This document shows, in pieces, positions 44,275 through 56,635 of a DNA stretch of 64,000 bases. Position numbers and translations under genes: made by a program. Position 1 is the stretch's first letter; each line of letters opens with the position of its first letter. The stretch comes from Aegilops tauschii subsp. strangulata (lineage: Eukaryota > Streptophyta > Magnoliopsida > Poales > Poaceae): NCBI RefSeq assembly GCF_002575655.3, contig NC_053038.3:145096885-145160884 (forward strand). The letters are read 5' to 3'. The notes beneath the pieces are model-generated. The model worked only from the letters and a program-made list of their open reading frames with translations, was not told the origin of the DNA and did no database searches.

Positions 44275-45480
44275 AAATGATTCCGACAAGCTTGACCCCG
44301 AAACTGCGCACAGTGAATGTGTTCCGTGGGGATAACTGCTTCTGTCCCGTAAACCAGGGAGAAGGGAGTCTGCCCGATAGCTCGCTTTGGTGTCATTCCG
44401 AGGGACCAAAGAACTAGCGACAACTGCTCGATCCACCGCCTGCCGTGCTTCTGCAGCGTATCAAAGGTTGTTGTCTTGAGTCGACACATCACTTCAGTGT
44501 TTGCCCTCTCAACTTGTCCATTGCTCCGGGGGTGTGCCACAGAGGAAATGAGATCTTGCATCCGAGGGCATGAACATATTGCACGAAGGCATGGCTCATG
44601 AACTGGGTGCCGTTGTGGGTAATGATCCTTGCCGAAACTCCAAAATGAGACACCAGATCTTTCAAGAACTTGATAGCTGACTGAGCAGTCACCTTTCTCA
44701 CGGCAGACACTTCCTGCCATTTTGTAAACTTGTCGATAGCAACAAACAAGAATTCAAAGCCCCCAATTGCTCGGGGGAAGGGACCGAGGATATCGAGCCC
44801 CCAGACCAAAAATGGCCATGATAGAGGGATTGTTTGAAGAGCTTGGGCAAGCAGGTGGGTTTTCTTGGAATGGAACGGGCAGGCTTCACATTTCGTGACT
44901 AGATCGACCGCTTCTTGGACGGCCGTGGGCCAATAGAGTCCCTTCCGGAATGCTTACCAAAATAATGCCCGTGATCCAACGTGGGAGCCGCACATGCCTT
45001 TGTGTATCTCAGCCATCATTTCCTTTCCTTCTTCCCCGTAGACATACTTGAGTTTCACACCGTTGGGCCTCCTTCTGTACAGATTGTCATCAATAAACTG
45101 ATACATACTGGCACTCCGGGGTACTTTCTCAGCTTCATCTTGGTCGCTGGGAAGCTCTCCAGTTTGGGGGAAGTGGACAATGTTCCTTGCCCAAGTTGGA
45201 GCCTGGGGCTCGGCAACGAGTACTAGCGGCACCTCCTCTGCTGCGGGGGCACAAGTCTCGTTTGCAGGGTCCATGGGCCTGGCTGGAGGGAATGGTCCGG
45301 CAGGCTGTGAGGAGTTGTTGCCGGCAGGGTCTTTGCCAAGAGCGAACGGCTCTACCGGGAGAGGCTTACTAGTGTCTAACTTTCTCCTTTTCCGGGCATT
45401 GTTGCTGGGGATATGGAGAGCTGAGTGAGATGGAGAACAAAAGTCCCTGGTTCCATAGGAAGCTTCTGTGCAACACACAT
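44275..45480 (-). pseudogene. Tat-lineage gypsy integrase
   Basis: Minus strand, N to C: zinc-binding region with HKGMCGSHVG and CEACPFHSKK (about 44900-45010), catalytic core VWGLDILGPFPRAIGG (first Asp, near 44795), ITHNGTQFMS near 44620, and HPRSNGQVERANTEV (Glu, near 44490). Then the conserved RAIGQTPFSLVYGTEAVIPT. The second catalytic residue is His (THNGTQF) where the family has Asp, and a frameshift separates core segments, so it is inactive. The C-terminus is cut at about 44275 by the F-box fragment. Confidence 0.75.
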
Positions 45481-45888
45481 TGACAGATGATCAACTATGC
45501 TGTTTTCCGCACGGGGTACGCCCTTTGTTTGCAATCTGTCAAAGTGCTCCTCCAATATCCTCACTTCTTCGACGTATGCCTCCATCAATGGACTTTGGCA
45601 ATCCTTGTTGACTTGTCTCACCACAAGCTATGAATCTCCTTGAATGATCAGTTTCTTAATTCCCAATTCAGCTGCAATCCTCAACCCGGCAAGGAGCCCT
45701 TCGTACTCAGTTGTATTGTTGGTTGCTTCTTCCCGGGCAAAATGCATTTGGATGACGTACTTCAAGTGCTCCCTGGAGGGGGCAACGAGAAGCACGCCAG
45801 CTCCTGCACCTTGTAGGGAAAAAGCACCATCAAAATGCATAATCCATTCCTGGGGTGATTCCTTGCCGAGGATAACTATCTCTGTCAC
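45481..45888 (-). pseudogene. Tat-lineage RNase H
   Basis: Minus strand MHFDGAFSLQGAGAGVLLVA, then TNNTTEYEGLLAGLRIAAEL and IIQGDS. The Asp, Glu and Asp positions of an RNase H fold are visible. The text fits the additional archaeal-type RNase H typical of Tat-lineage elements. A stop follows GDS (near 45628), then the frame resumes as VRQVNKDCQSPLMEAYVEEV. Confidence 0.7.
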
Positions 45889-47240
45889 TTCCTCATTAGG
45901 GGTTGGCGTCCATTTTGCAATAAACTATGCCAATGCCCTGCTCTGAATGGTGGATGTGCTCTCAAACTTCAAACCAAAGCTGGATAACTCCAAAGCCTAC
46001 TCCACTATTCTTCCTCAGGGTTTTGGAGTATCCTTTGCAATGTGAATCGAGTGACAACCGTGATCTCAGAGGCTTGGAAGTAGTAGCGCGGTTTCCTTGA
46101 GGCCGTGATCTCAGGGGCTTGGAAGTAGTAGCACGGTTGTAACAGGGAGCTGATGAAGTACACTAGGTGCTGCACCACTTTCTAACTTGTCGTGTCCTTG
46201 GGGTTGCTCTCGTTGCCGTGCTTACTGCTGTCTTGATCCTTCTCTGACTGTGCCGGCCTCTGCTCACTCTCTGCCTCATCCACTTCTCGCTGTGCTACCA
46301 AAGCTGCACTGACCACTTTGTTGGTTGCCGCTAAGTACAGCAGCAACGGTTCCTAGGGTTTGGGAGCAACCAAGGTAGGCATAGAGGAAAAGTATGCCTT
46401 CAACTCTTGCAAAGCTGTATCTGCTTCTGAGGTCCACTTCATGGGCCATGACTTCTTCAAAATTTTGCAGAACGGCAGGGCGTGCTCGGCAGACATGGAG
46501 ACGAATCTGCTTAGCGCGGCAACGCATCCTGTCAGATGCCTCAGGTCCTTAACTTTGCTTGGTGCTTGGATCTGCTCGATAGCCTTGATCTTGTCGGGGT
46601 TGGCTTTGATCCCGCGATGGGATATAAAGAACCCAAGCAGCTTGCCGGAGGGAACACCAAATACACACTTCTCTGGGTTGAGCTTCAAATTGATCTTGCG
46701 TAGATTAGAAAATGTCTCCTCCAAATCCTAGATAACGGTGGCTCTATCCTTGGTCTTGACCACAATGTCATCCTTATAGGCTTCTATGTTTCTGTGCAGC
46801 TGTGGTTCAAAACCAATCTGGACTACCCATGCAAAAGTGGATCCAGCACTCTTTAATCTGAATGGCATCCGGACATAGCAGTACGTACAAAATGCAGTGA
46901 TGAACGACGTCTTCTCTTCATCTTCCTTGGACATGAAGATTTGGTGATAACCAGAATATGCGTCCAGAAAGGAGAGCAAATCACAACCTGAAGTGGAATC
47001 CACTATCTGATCAATACGCGGCAAGGGAAATGGGTCCTTCGGGCAAGACTTGTTGAGATATGTGAAATCTATGCAAAGCCTCCACTTTCCGTTAGCCTTC
47101 CGGACTACCACTGGATTTGCAAACCATGTTCGACGCAACACTCCTCTGACCAAACCAGCTGCCTCAAGTTTCCTGATCTCTTCCGCAATGAACTGCTGCC
47201 TCTCCAAGGCCTGCTTCTGGACTTTCTACTTGACAGGTCG
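45889..47240 (-). pseudogene. Tat-lineage reverse transcriptase
   Basis: Minus strand from about 47210: EEIRKLEAAGLVRGV, NPVVVRKANGKWRLCIDFTY (47090-47150), FPLPRIDQIVDSTSGCDLLS, FLDAYSGYHQIFMSKEDEEK, then the active-site box as AYKDDIVVKTKD (46755-46790). The usual hydrophobic residue before DD is Lys here. The thumb and connection follow (LRKINLKLNPEKCVFGVPSG, LLGFFISHRG). Stops at about 46731 and frame changes below 46350 show decay. Confidence 0.75.
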
Positions 47241-48083
47241 GGCATGTAGGCAGGCAGCAAGGTGGTGCTCGATTACCTCCCTGGGAAAACCGAGGATATC
47301 ACATGGTTTCCTATTTGTCATCGAGGGTGGCGCTGACCGTGAAAGTGCCATTAATGCCAGCCAGCCCTGCCGGGACCTTCTTTACTTGGGGTGTAGCAAC
47401 CTTGGATCTCTTGCTGTTGGAACACTCCAGCACATCGTCGACGGGTGCCGTGCACTCGGTGGGGGCACGCTTCCCGGACTCTTTGCCAGAGGTCCTACAA
47501 TCCCTCTTCTTTTCTTTACTTCCCTTGGCGGGAACTGCTACTGTCGCTGCCTCTACCACGACCGCGTCTCGGTACATCTTGTCCACACAAATGATTGCAT
47601 CCTTCTCATCTGACGGGATGGTGATGACTCCTAGTGGCCCGGGCTGTTCAAGATGTTGTAGGCATAGTGGAATGCCTCCATGAATTTAGCCAGAGCCGGG
47701 CGTCCAAGAATCCCATTATACGGCATGGGGAGATCAAACACAATCCTCTTAGTCTGGTAGTTCAGTTATCCCCCAAATGTTACCGGCAACGTGATATTTC
47801 CCTTAGGATGATTCCTGCCGGGATTAACTCCTTGAAACGTGCCGGGAACCTCTAGCTCTTCCTCTACTATCTGAAGCTTGTTGATAACTGCTGGGAAAAT
47901 CAGATTCAACCCGGCCCCACCGTCCACCAACATCATTGTGACTTTGAGGTTGCGAATTGTTGGGGAGACCAACAATGGCAAGCATCCTACCACAGTGGTA
48001 CGGCTAGGATGATCTTCCTCGCCAAAGATGATGGGCGTAGGGGACCATTTGAGCGAATTTCGGGCCTTCGGCGCTGGCTCCAC
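47241..48083 (-). pseudogene. Tat-lineage aspartic protease region
   Basis: Minus strand 48083-47766 is open and contains MMLVDGGAGLNLIFPAVINK, the retroviral-type protease active site, where the family has D-G-G-S. The linker between protease and RT (47240-47700) is Lys/Ala-rich and low in conservation. Confidence 0.65.
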
Positions 48084-49313
48084 GAGATTGACTTCTCCTA
48101 CCCACCGTCAATGCAAAGGGTGTCAGTGGTCTTCTGAAACTCTTGCTCACTGTCTGCAAATTCATGGCGTGCCCCTTTGCCTTATCACGCTTCTCATACT
48201 CTGCTCTCTGTCTCTTGACAAGCTGTTCAACCTGATAACACTCTTGAAGGTCGTGACCCTTTGTCCGATGAATCTTGTAGTACGGCCCATCACCTTTCCT
48301 GGCTTTCTCGGCAACAGCGGCTTCCGAGCACTCAGTGCACCCGGCAGCTTCCCTGCCGGGGCCTCAGCCTTGGCCTTCTTGCCGGTACTAGGTGTACCCG
48401 ATCCTTCAACAGTCATTACTACCTTATCTCTCTGCTTCTTGTTGCGCTTCCTGCTCTTCTTCTGACTGGTTGACTCATCATCATCCTCTGAATCAACATT
48501 GACGCAATCTTCCTCTCTGGGCAACTTCCTTCCCTCCTCCATCCGAGCACACTTATCCACCAGCATGTAGAGCTCCTTCACAGTCTTGGACAACCGCACG
48601 TTCATTTTAGAATGAACCCGGCGGTTGCGCACATTGGACTGGAAGGTGGCTATTACGGCTATCGGATGGATATTTGGGATATTTCTATGAACTTTGCTGA
48701 ATCTCTGTCAATACTTATAGAGGGTTTCTCCTTACTTCTGTTGGAGAAGCTGCAAGTCGCTGGGCCTGCCAGGCTCTTGATGACCGCCCGTGAAGGCGCC
48801 AATGAACTTGTGGCACAGGTCTGCCCATGAAGAAATGGAGTTCTCCGGCAGGTGCATCAGCCAAGACCTCACATTGGACATGAGTGCCAAAGGGTAGTAG
48901 TTGGCAAACACCTTCTCATCTCTTCCTCCGGCAGCCTGAATAGCGATGGTGTAGATGCTCAGGAACTCTACCGGGTTCAGCCTCACATCGTACTTCTTAG
49001 GTATCTCCTGCTTGAACGTGCGAACGGACGACAAACGGACTTGCCGCAGCTCACGGGTAAAGGTAGGGCAGCCAACCTCGAAGGGTAGGCACCCGCCAAT
49101 ATCGAGCGCGGGCTCGTCGACGTCGGGGCCGTTGCACCCATCGGTCCGGCGAAGGTCATCGCGGCATTGCTCAACAACGACGCGCGTGTCTCCTCTCCGC
49201 CCATCCTCCGGGGCTCGTCGTTGGCCTAGACGTGCTCGAGGGTAAGAAGAGGCCATCGAGACGTCGTCGGGATTTTGATTCTGTTGCGCTCACGCTGGCT
49301 GCCGTGGCGGGCG
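48084..49313 (-). pseudogene. Tat-lineage gag
   Basis: Minus strand from the ATG at 49256 (MASSYPRARLGQRRAPED). The capsid-like region (KKYDVRLNPVEFLSIYTIAI, VRSWLMHLPENSISSWADLC, HKFIGAFTGGHQEPGRPSDL) matches retrotransposon gag. It frameshifts at about 48730 to a basic C-terminus (SRKRNKKQRDK). Everything 5' of 49313 (leader, primer site, LTR) is missing, replaced by an Athila-like array. Confidence 0.7.
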
Positions 49314-49346
49314 ATCGCTCTCTGACTATAGCGCCAGAAAATCCCC

Positions 49347-50868
49347 TGTCTACTAGGACTACGTCGGTATTTCCCCAAAGAGGAAGGGATGATGCAGCAC
49401 AGCGACGGTAGGTATTTCCCTCAGTGAAGAAATCAAGGTTATCGAACCAGTTGGAGAACCAATCAACACAACGTAAACAACACCTGCACAAAAATAACAC
49501 CTCGCAACCCGACGTGTTAAAGGGGTTGTCAATCCATTTCAAGTAACAATGCGAGAAATTGGTAATAGATTGCAAATAAAATAAAGTGCAGCAAAGTATT
49601 TTTGTATTTTTGGTTTAATATATCTGAATAAAAATGCAAAGGATAAGTAGATCGCAAGCAAATATATGAGGAAGAAGACCCGGGGGCCGTAGGTTTCACT
49701 AGTGGCTTCTCTCGAGAAAGATAGAAAACGGTGGGTAAACAGATTACTGTTGGGCAATTGATAGAACCTCAAATAATTATGAAGATATCCAGGCAATGAT
49801 CATTACATAGGCATCATGTCCAAGATTAGTAGACTGACTCCTGCCTGCATCTACTACTATTACTCCACACATCGACCACTATCCAGCATGCGTCTAGTGT
49901 ATTAAGTTCATGGAAAAACGGAGTAATGCAATAAGAACGATGACATGATGTAGGCAAGGTCCGTTTATCTATTGCGTAGATATAAATCCCATCTTTTTAT
50001 CCTTAGTAGCAACGATACATACGTGTTGTTTCGCTTTCTGTCACTGTGATCAAGCTTCGTAAGATCGAACCCACTACTGGGCACCTCTTCCCATTGCAAG
50101 ATAAATAGATCAAGTTGGCCAAACAAAACCCAAATATCGGAGAAAAATACGAGGCTATAAGAGATCATGCATCGAAGAAACTCAAATAACTTTCATGGAT
50201 ATAAAAAGATATAACTGATCATAAACTCAATGTTCATCAGATCCCAACAAACACACCGCAAAAGGAGTTACATCATATGGATCTCCAAGAGACCATTGTG
50301 TTGAGAATTCAGCGAGAGAGAGAAAGCCATCTAGCTACTTACTACGGACCCAAAGGTCTACAAAGAACTACTCACGCATCATCGGAGAGGCACCAATGGA
50401 GTTGGTGAACCCCATCCGAGATGGTGTCTAGATTGGATCTGGTGGTTCTGGACTCTGCGGTGGCTGGATGAATATTTCGTCGACGCTCCTAGGGTTTCTG
50501 GAATATGGGGGTATTTATAGAGCGAAGAGGCGGTCCCGGGGGCTCCCGAGTTGGGCACAACCTACCAGGGCGTGCCCAAGTGGGTTGTCCCCTCCTCGGG
50601 ACTCCTCTAGGTGCAACAAGGGCCCAACATCTTCCATCTGGCTCACAAAAAATAATCGTGGAGTTTCGTGGCATTTTGACTCCGACTGGTATTGATTTTC
50701 TGCGATGTAAAAAACATGGGAAAACAACAACTGGCACTTGGCACTATGTCAATAGGTTAGTACCAAAAAATGATATAAAATGACTCTAAAATGATTATAA
50801 AACATCCAAGATTGATAATAAAATAGTAGGGAACAATAAAAAATTACAGATACGTTGGAGACGTATCA
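49347..50868 (-). repeat. Array LTR 1
   Basis: Reverse complement TGATACGTCTCCAACG...TAGTCCTAGTAGACA, 1522 bases, very similar to array LTR 2. No gene. Confidence 0.85.
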
Positions 50869-53335
50869 GCATCCCCAAGCTTAACTCCTGCTCGTCCTCG
50901 AGTAGGTAAGTGAAAAAACTGAATTTTTGACGTGGAGTGATGTTTATCATGTCATATCATATTTTTTCTTTATAGCATGGACATTTGGACTTTTATGTGA
51001 TTCAAAGCAATAGTCTATTTTTGATATAATAATTTAGATATTCAAGCATATCAACAAGCAACCGTGTCTTTCAAAAACTCAATGCTAAAACAAGTTATCC
51101 CTAGCCCATCATGCTCAAACAATGATCCATTCATGAAACACACTCGAATATTAGCTACACCCAATACTTAAGTACGATCATATTGCCTCCTAGTTGGTGC
51201 TTTTTATGATAGAAGATGGAGACTCAAATTTCAAAATAAAAATGGCATAAATTAAAAGATAGGCCCTTCTCAAAGGGAAATAGGGATTTGTAGAGGTGCC
51301 AGAGCTCAAAGCGATAAAAATAGAGAAAACATATTTTGGTAGGTGTATCCATCCCACCAACGAAAACGACTTAGAGTGCCCAACACCTTCCATGCTAGAT
51401 ATGCCATAGGCGGTTCCAAAACAGAAAATAAAGTTTATTCCTTTTTCCACCATACTTTCACTTTCCATGGCTAATCGTACCCACAGGTACCCTCCATACC
51501 AACACTTTCCAAGGAATTTATTATTTGACAACATAAAGTAAATTCATTTTTGCATTTTGGGACTGGGCATCCCTAAGACCTTTGCCTTACTCTCATGCAA
51601 TGACAAGTGAATAAACACTCATCATGAGAATAACACATCCAGCATGGAAAATATTAGCCACCCATTACCGTTCCGCGAGCGAAACAAACAAACAAAAGAG
51701 AAGTTTATTTTGAAAATTAGAGATGGCACATGCAAATTTGCTTAGAACGGCAAAGAATACCGCATATAGGTAGATATAGTGGACTCATGTGGAAAAACTG
51801 GTTTAAAGGATTTTGGATGCACAAGTAGAGATCATACTTGGTGCAAAGTGAAGGCTAGGAAAAGATTGGGAAGCAATAAACCAAGAAACGAATAATCTCA
51901 TAAGCAAGCATTAAGCATAACTAACACCGAATAATGCACCACAAATAGGATATAATTTTCATTGCATGATTATTGACTTTCATGCATGCATAGGGAATCA
52001 CAAACCTTAACACCAATATTCTTACTAGAGCACAGTTACTCATGAACATAACTCACATATCACATCATCATATCTCAAAACTATTACTAAGAATCAAGTT
52101 TATTTTGTCCAATGATCTTCATGAATTTTTTCTTTATTTCTTTATCCTTGTTGGATATCTATCACTTTGGGACTGATTTTCATGTGTTGCTTTTCATAAG
52201 CTCAAACAAATATAAGTGAAGATCATGAGCATAACTAATTTTGTTTCTCTGAAAATAATTTAAGTGAAGCAAGAGAGAATTTCTTCAAAATTTTACAAAC
52301 TCTCAAATAAATCTAAGTGAAGCAAGAGAGCATTTCTTCAAAATACTAAGCACACCGTGATAAAAAAGATATAAGTGAAGCTCTAGAGCAAGTCGTAGCT
52401 CATAAAAGATTTAAGTGAAGCACAGAGAGCAATTCTAACAAGTCCTGCGATAATTTTGTCTCTCTCAAATAGGTGTGTACAGAAATGATTGATGACATAA
52501 AACACAAAATAAAACAAGCGAAGACACATATCATACAAGATGCTCCAAGCAAAACACATACCATGTGACGAATAAAAATATAGCCTGGAGTAAAATACCG
52601 ATGGTCGTTAGAAGAAAGAGGGGATGGCACTCGGGGGCATCCCCAAGCTTAGGTGGTTGCTCATTCTTGGATAATAGCTTGGGATGCCGGGGCATCCCCA
52701 ATCTTAGGCTCTTCTATCCTTCTTTCATCCATCATAAGATAAGCCAAAACTTGAAAACTTCAATCATACAAAACTCAACAAAACCGTGGTGAGATCTGTT
52801 AGTGTAAGAAAAATAAATCACTACTATAAGTGCTGTGTCAAACCAATTCTTATTTTGTTTTTGTATTATATCTACTGTATTCAAACTTTTCTATGGCAAA
52901 AGCTCATCAAAGAAAACCATAGAGCCAGCAAAATAAGCACATAACACAAAGAAAACAGAATTTGTCAAAACAGAACAGTGAGTAGCAATCTGATTTGTTC
53001 GAATACTTCTGGAACTCCAAAAATTCTGAAAACTAGGAAAACCTGGATAATTTGTATATTGATCTTCTGCAAAAAGAATTGGCATGTTATCACATTGTGG
53101 TGAATTCAAAAAATTATTTTCATGAGCACAAAGTGTCTGTCTTTTTCAGCAAGATCAAACAACTATCACCCAAGAAGATCGTACTGGTTCTACTTGGCAC
53201 AAAAACTAATTAAAACACAAAAAACACAATCATAAGAGTAGCATAATTGTGTAAACACACAATAACAGAAATCAAAAAGAACAAATAAATTTTATTCATT
53301 GGGTTGCCTCCCAACAAGCGCTATAGTTTTACTCC
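50869..53335 (-). other. Array internal region, non-coding part
   Basis: Begins (minus strand sense, 3' end) with the polypurine tract AGTTAAGCTTGGGGATGC adjoining the LTR. AT-rich with no credible gene. PPT-like copies recur at 52637-52650 and 52692-52705, the latter inside a near-perfect GGGATGCC/GGCATCCC hairpin. AAGCAAGAGAG-AATTTCTTCAAAAT repeats at about 52268-52345. Confidence 0.6.
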
Positions 53336-53359
53336 CTTAGCTAGGCATAAAGCAAGGAT

Positions 53360-54159
53360 CTAAGTTTTGTCATCTTTGTCCAACTCTTCAATCAAACACT
53401 TAGAATCCTTCAAGGATTTAGCATAAGGACCATCGATAGCAATACTTCTAGGGGTAAATTTAAAGATTTCATTCTTGCAAAAAGGATCTCTTATCACTTC
53501 AACAAAATCAGGATGGATACTAATCATCTTAAGATCTCCTTTATTGCTATCACTAGAAGTTGAACCCTTGTTCCCATATCTCCTACTCTTTACGGGAGTT
53601 TCCTCAATAATTTTAGTGGTTGTAAAAGCCGTGCTTAGATTACTAAAGATTTCTTCCAATTTGTCGATCCGAGACGGACTTTCTTCTATTCTTTCATGGA
53701 TTAAGGTACCCCTCTCTTTTAACAACTTAAAAATATCGCCCTCTTTTGACCCAAGATTAGTATCAAAATTATGCATCTTATGTATATTTCCATATGATCT
53801 TCGGTGAGCATTTTCTTTTCGATAACATCTAGTCTTTCCATAACATCCTCAAGAGTCAAAATTGTTTCATTAACCATAAGAGGTGGTGAGCCCACTAAAT
53901 TTCCCATAGCATTAAGAGCATCAAAAGGAGGACTCATTAAGAAATTTCCACGGGTAATCTTATCAAGGACGAATCTATACCAAGTGGTGATGCCAACATA
54001 TAAACAACGCAGAAGCACAATGGTAGATAGCTTACGGATAGATCTATTATGAGCATTGCAAGTTCTATACCAAGCATCTTTTAAATTTTCTCCTCCCCTT
54101 TGTTTAAAGTTCAGGACCTCGTCCTCGGGAGTGCAAGAAATAGAGGAAGAACTATCCAT
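53360..54159 (-). pseudogene. Athila-like gag, frameshifted
   Basis: Capsid-type gag of about 265 residues. Minus strand ATG at 54159 (MDSSSSISCTPEDEVLNF). Conserved text: GENLKDAWYRTCNAHNRS, TWYRFVLDKITRGNFLMSPP, LMVNETILTLEDVMERLDVI. At about 53780 a one-base shift moves the frame to MHNFDTNLGSKEGDIFKLLK, which runs to the stop at 53360. No protease, RT or integrase follows before the polypurine tract, so the family is non-autonomous. Confidence 0.65.
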
Positions 54160-54342
54160 AATGGCAAACAAGAATGCACGCAAAAACAGATCCGGCAATA
54201 AAACGGCGAACGGAAAAAGAGACGCGAATAAAACTACAAATTTTGTGAAGTTGGGGAGAGGAAAATGAGAGGCAAATGGCAAATAATGTAAATTGCAAGG
54301 AGATCATATTTGTGATTAGGACCCTGGTTATGTTGAAGATAT

Positions 54343-54406
54343 TCCCCGGCAACGGCGCCAGAAATTCCTTTTTATCGCTCTCTGACTATAGCGCCAGAAA
54401 ATCTCC
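54343..54406 (-). other. Primer-binding site (tRNA-Asp type) with partial duplication
   Basis: Minus strand TGGCGCCGTTGCCGGGGA at 54343-54360 is a perfect Athila-type site but lies 46 bases from the LTR. A second, partial GGCGC site (within 54391-54406) is next to the LTR. Both sites carry the same TTTCTGGCGC context, so one is a duplication. Confidence 0.6.
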
Positions 54407-55970
54407 TGTCTATTAGGACTACGTCGGTATTTCCCCAAAGTGGAAGGGATGATGCATCACAGCGATGGTAGGTATTTCCCTCAGTGAAGAAATCAAGGTT
54501 ATCGAACCAGTAGGAGAACCAAGCAACACAACGTAAACAGCACCTGCACAAAAATAACAACACCTCGCAACCCGACGTGTTAAAGGGGTTGTCAATCCAT
54601 TTCAAGTAACGATGCCAGAAATTGGTAATAGATCTAAATAATAAATCGCAAATAAAATAAAGTACAGCAAAATATTTTTGTATTTTTGGTTTAACAGATC
54701 TGAATAAAAATGCAAAGGAAAAGTAGATCGCAAGCAAATATATGAGGAAGAAGACCCGGGGGCCATAGGTTTCACTAGTGGCTTCTCTCGAGAAAGATAG
54801 AAAACGGTGGGTAAACAGATTACTGTTGGGCAATTGATAGAACCTCAAATAATTATGATGATATGCAGGTAATGATCATTACATAGGAATCACGTACAAG
54901 ATTAGTAGACCGACTCCTGCCTGCATCTACTACTATTACTCCACACATCGACCGCTATCCAGCATGCGTCTAGTGTATTAAGTTCATGGAAAAATGGAGT
55001 AATGCAATAAGAACGATGACATGATGTAGACAAGGTCAGTTTATCTATTATGTAGATATAAATCCCATCTTTTTATCCTTAGTAGCAATGATACATACGT
55101 GTTGTTTCCCTTTCTGTCACTGGGATCAAGCATCATAAGATCGAACCCACTACTGGGCACCTCTTCCCATTGCAAGATAAATAGATCAAGTTAGCCAAAC
55201 AAAACCCAAATATTGGAGAAAAATATGAGGCTATAAGAGATCATGCATATAAGAGGTCGAAGAAACTAAAATAACTTTCATGGATATAAAAATATATGAC
55301 TGATCATAAACTCAAAGTTCATCAGATCCAAACAAACACACCGCAAAACGAGTTACATCATATGGATCTCCAAGAGACCATTGTATGGAGAATTCAGCGA
55401 GAGAGAGAAAGCCATCTAGCTACTTACTACGGACCCGAAGGTCTACAAAGAACTACTCACGCATCATCGGAGAGGCACCAATGGAGTTGGTGAACCCCAT
55501 CCGAGATGGTGTCTAGACTGAATATGGTGGTTCTGGACTCTGCGGCGGCTGGATGAATATTTCATCGACGCTCCTAGGGTTTCTGGAATGTTGGGGTATT
55601 TATAGAGCAAAGAGGCGGTCCGGGGGCACCCGAGCTGGGCACAACCTACCAGGGCGCGCCTGGGCATACTGGCGCTCCCTAGTGGGTTGTCCCATCCTCG
55701 GGACTCCCCCTAGGTGCAACAAGGGCCCAACATCTTCCACCTGGCCCATAAAAAATCATCGTGGAGTTTCGTGGCATTTGGACTCCGTGTGGTATTGATT
55801 TTCTGCGATGTAAAAAACATGGAAAACAACAACTGGCACTTGGCACCATGTCAATAGGTTAGTACCAAACGATGATATAAAATGACTCTAAAATGATTAT
55901 AAAACATCCAAGATTGATAATAAAATAGCATGGAACAATCAAAAATTACAGATACGTTGGAGACGTATCA
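54407..55970 (-). repeat. Array LTR 2
   Basis: Reverse complement TGATACGTCTCCAACG...AGTCCTAATAGACA, 1564 bases. It serves as 5' LTR to the internal region on its left, and is bordered on the right by another polypurine tract. Confidence 0.85.
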
Positions 55971-56155
55971 ACATCCCCAAGCTTAACTCCTGCTCGTCCT
56001 CGAGTAGGTAAGTGAAAAAAATAGAATTTTTGTCGTGGAGTGTTGTTTATCATGTCATATCATATTATTTTCTTTATAGGATGGACATTTGGACTTTTAT
56101 GTGATTCAAAGCAATAGTCTATTTTCGACATAATAATTTAGATACTCAAGCATAT

Positions 56156-56635
56156 TGTCGGTGTCAAAACCGGTGGATCTCGGGTAGGGGGTCTCGAACT
56201 GTCCGTCTAAGGTCGATGGTAACAGGAGACATGGGACATGATGTTACCTAGGTTCGGGCCCTCTCTATGGAGGTAATACCCTACTTCCTGCTTGATTGTT
56301 CTTGATGAATATGAGTATTACAAGAGTTGATCTACCACAAGATCGAGATGGCTAAACCCTAAAAGCCTAGCCTGTATGACTATGGTAATGAGTATCTGTT
56401 CCTCCGGACTAAGTCCTCTAGTTTATATAGACACCGGGAGGATCTAGGGTTACACAAGGTCGGTTACAAAGGAAAGGAATCTGCATATTTGGTCGCCAAG
56501 CTTGCCTTCCACGCCAAGGAGAGTCCCATCCGGACACGGGTGTAGTCTTCGGTCTTCGTATCTTCACAGCCCATCAGTCCGGCCCATGACTAACAGGCCG
56601 GACGCCCGAGGACCCCTTAGTCCAGGACTCCCTCA
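56156..56635 (-). repeat. 3' LTR, 480 bases
   Basis: Reverse complement TGAGGGAGTCCTGG...TTTTGACACCGACA. TATA box CTATATAAAC at 56421-56430 on the minus strand. A common Triticeae gypsy LTR type. Confidence 0.8.

Larger units (their letters stand above)
49314..56155 (-). mobile_element. Tandem array of a gag-only Athila-like element
   Basis: Order from left: primer-site flank (49314-49346), LTR (49347-50868), internal region with polypurine tract at its left and primer site at its right (50869-54406), LTR (54407-55970), then a second internal start (55971-56155) repeating 50869-51055. So each LTR has primer-site sequence on one side and polypurine sequence on the other, the layout of unequal recombination between copies. 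It is truncated on both sides by other elements (Tat gag at left, LTR at 56156 on the right). Confidence 0.75.
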
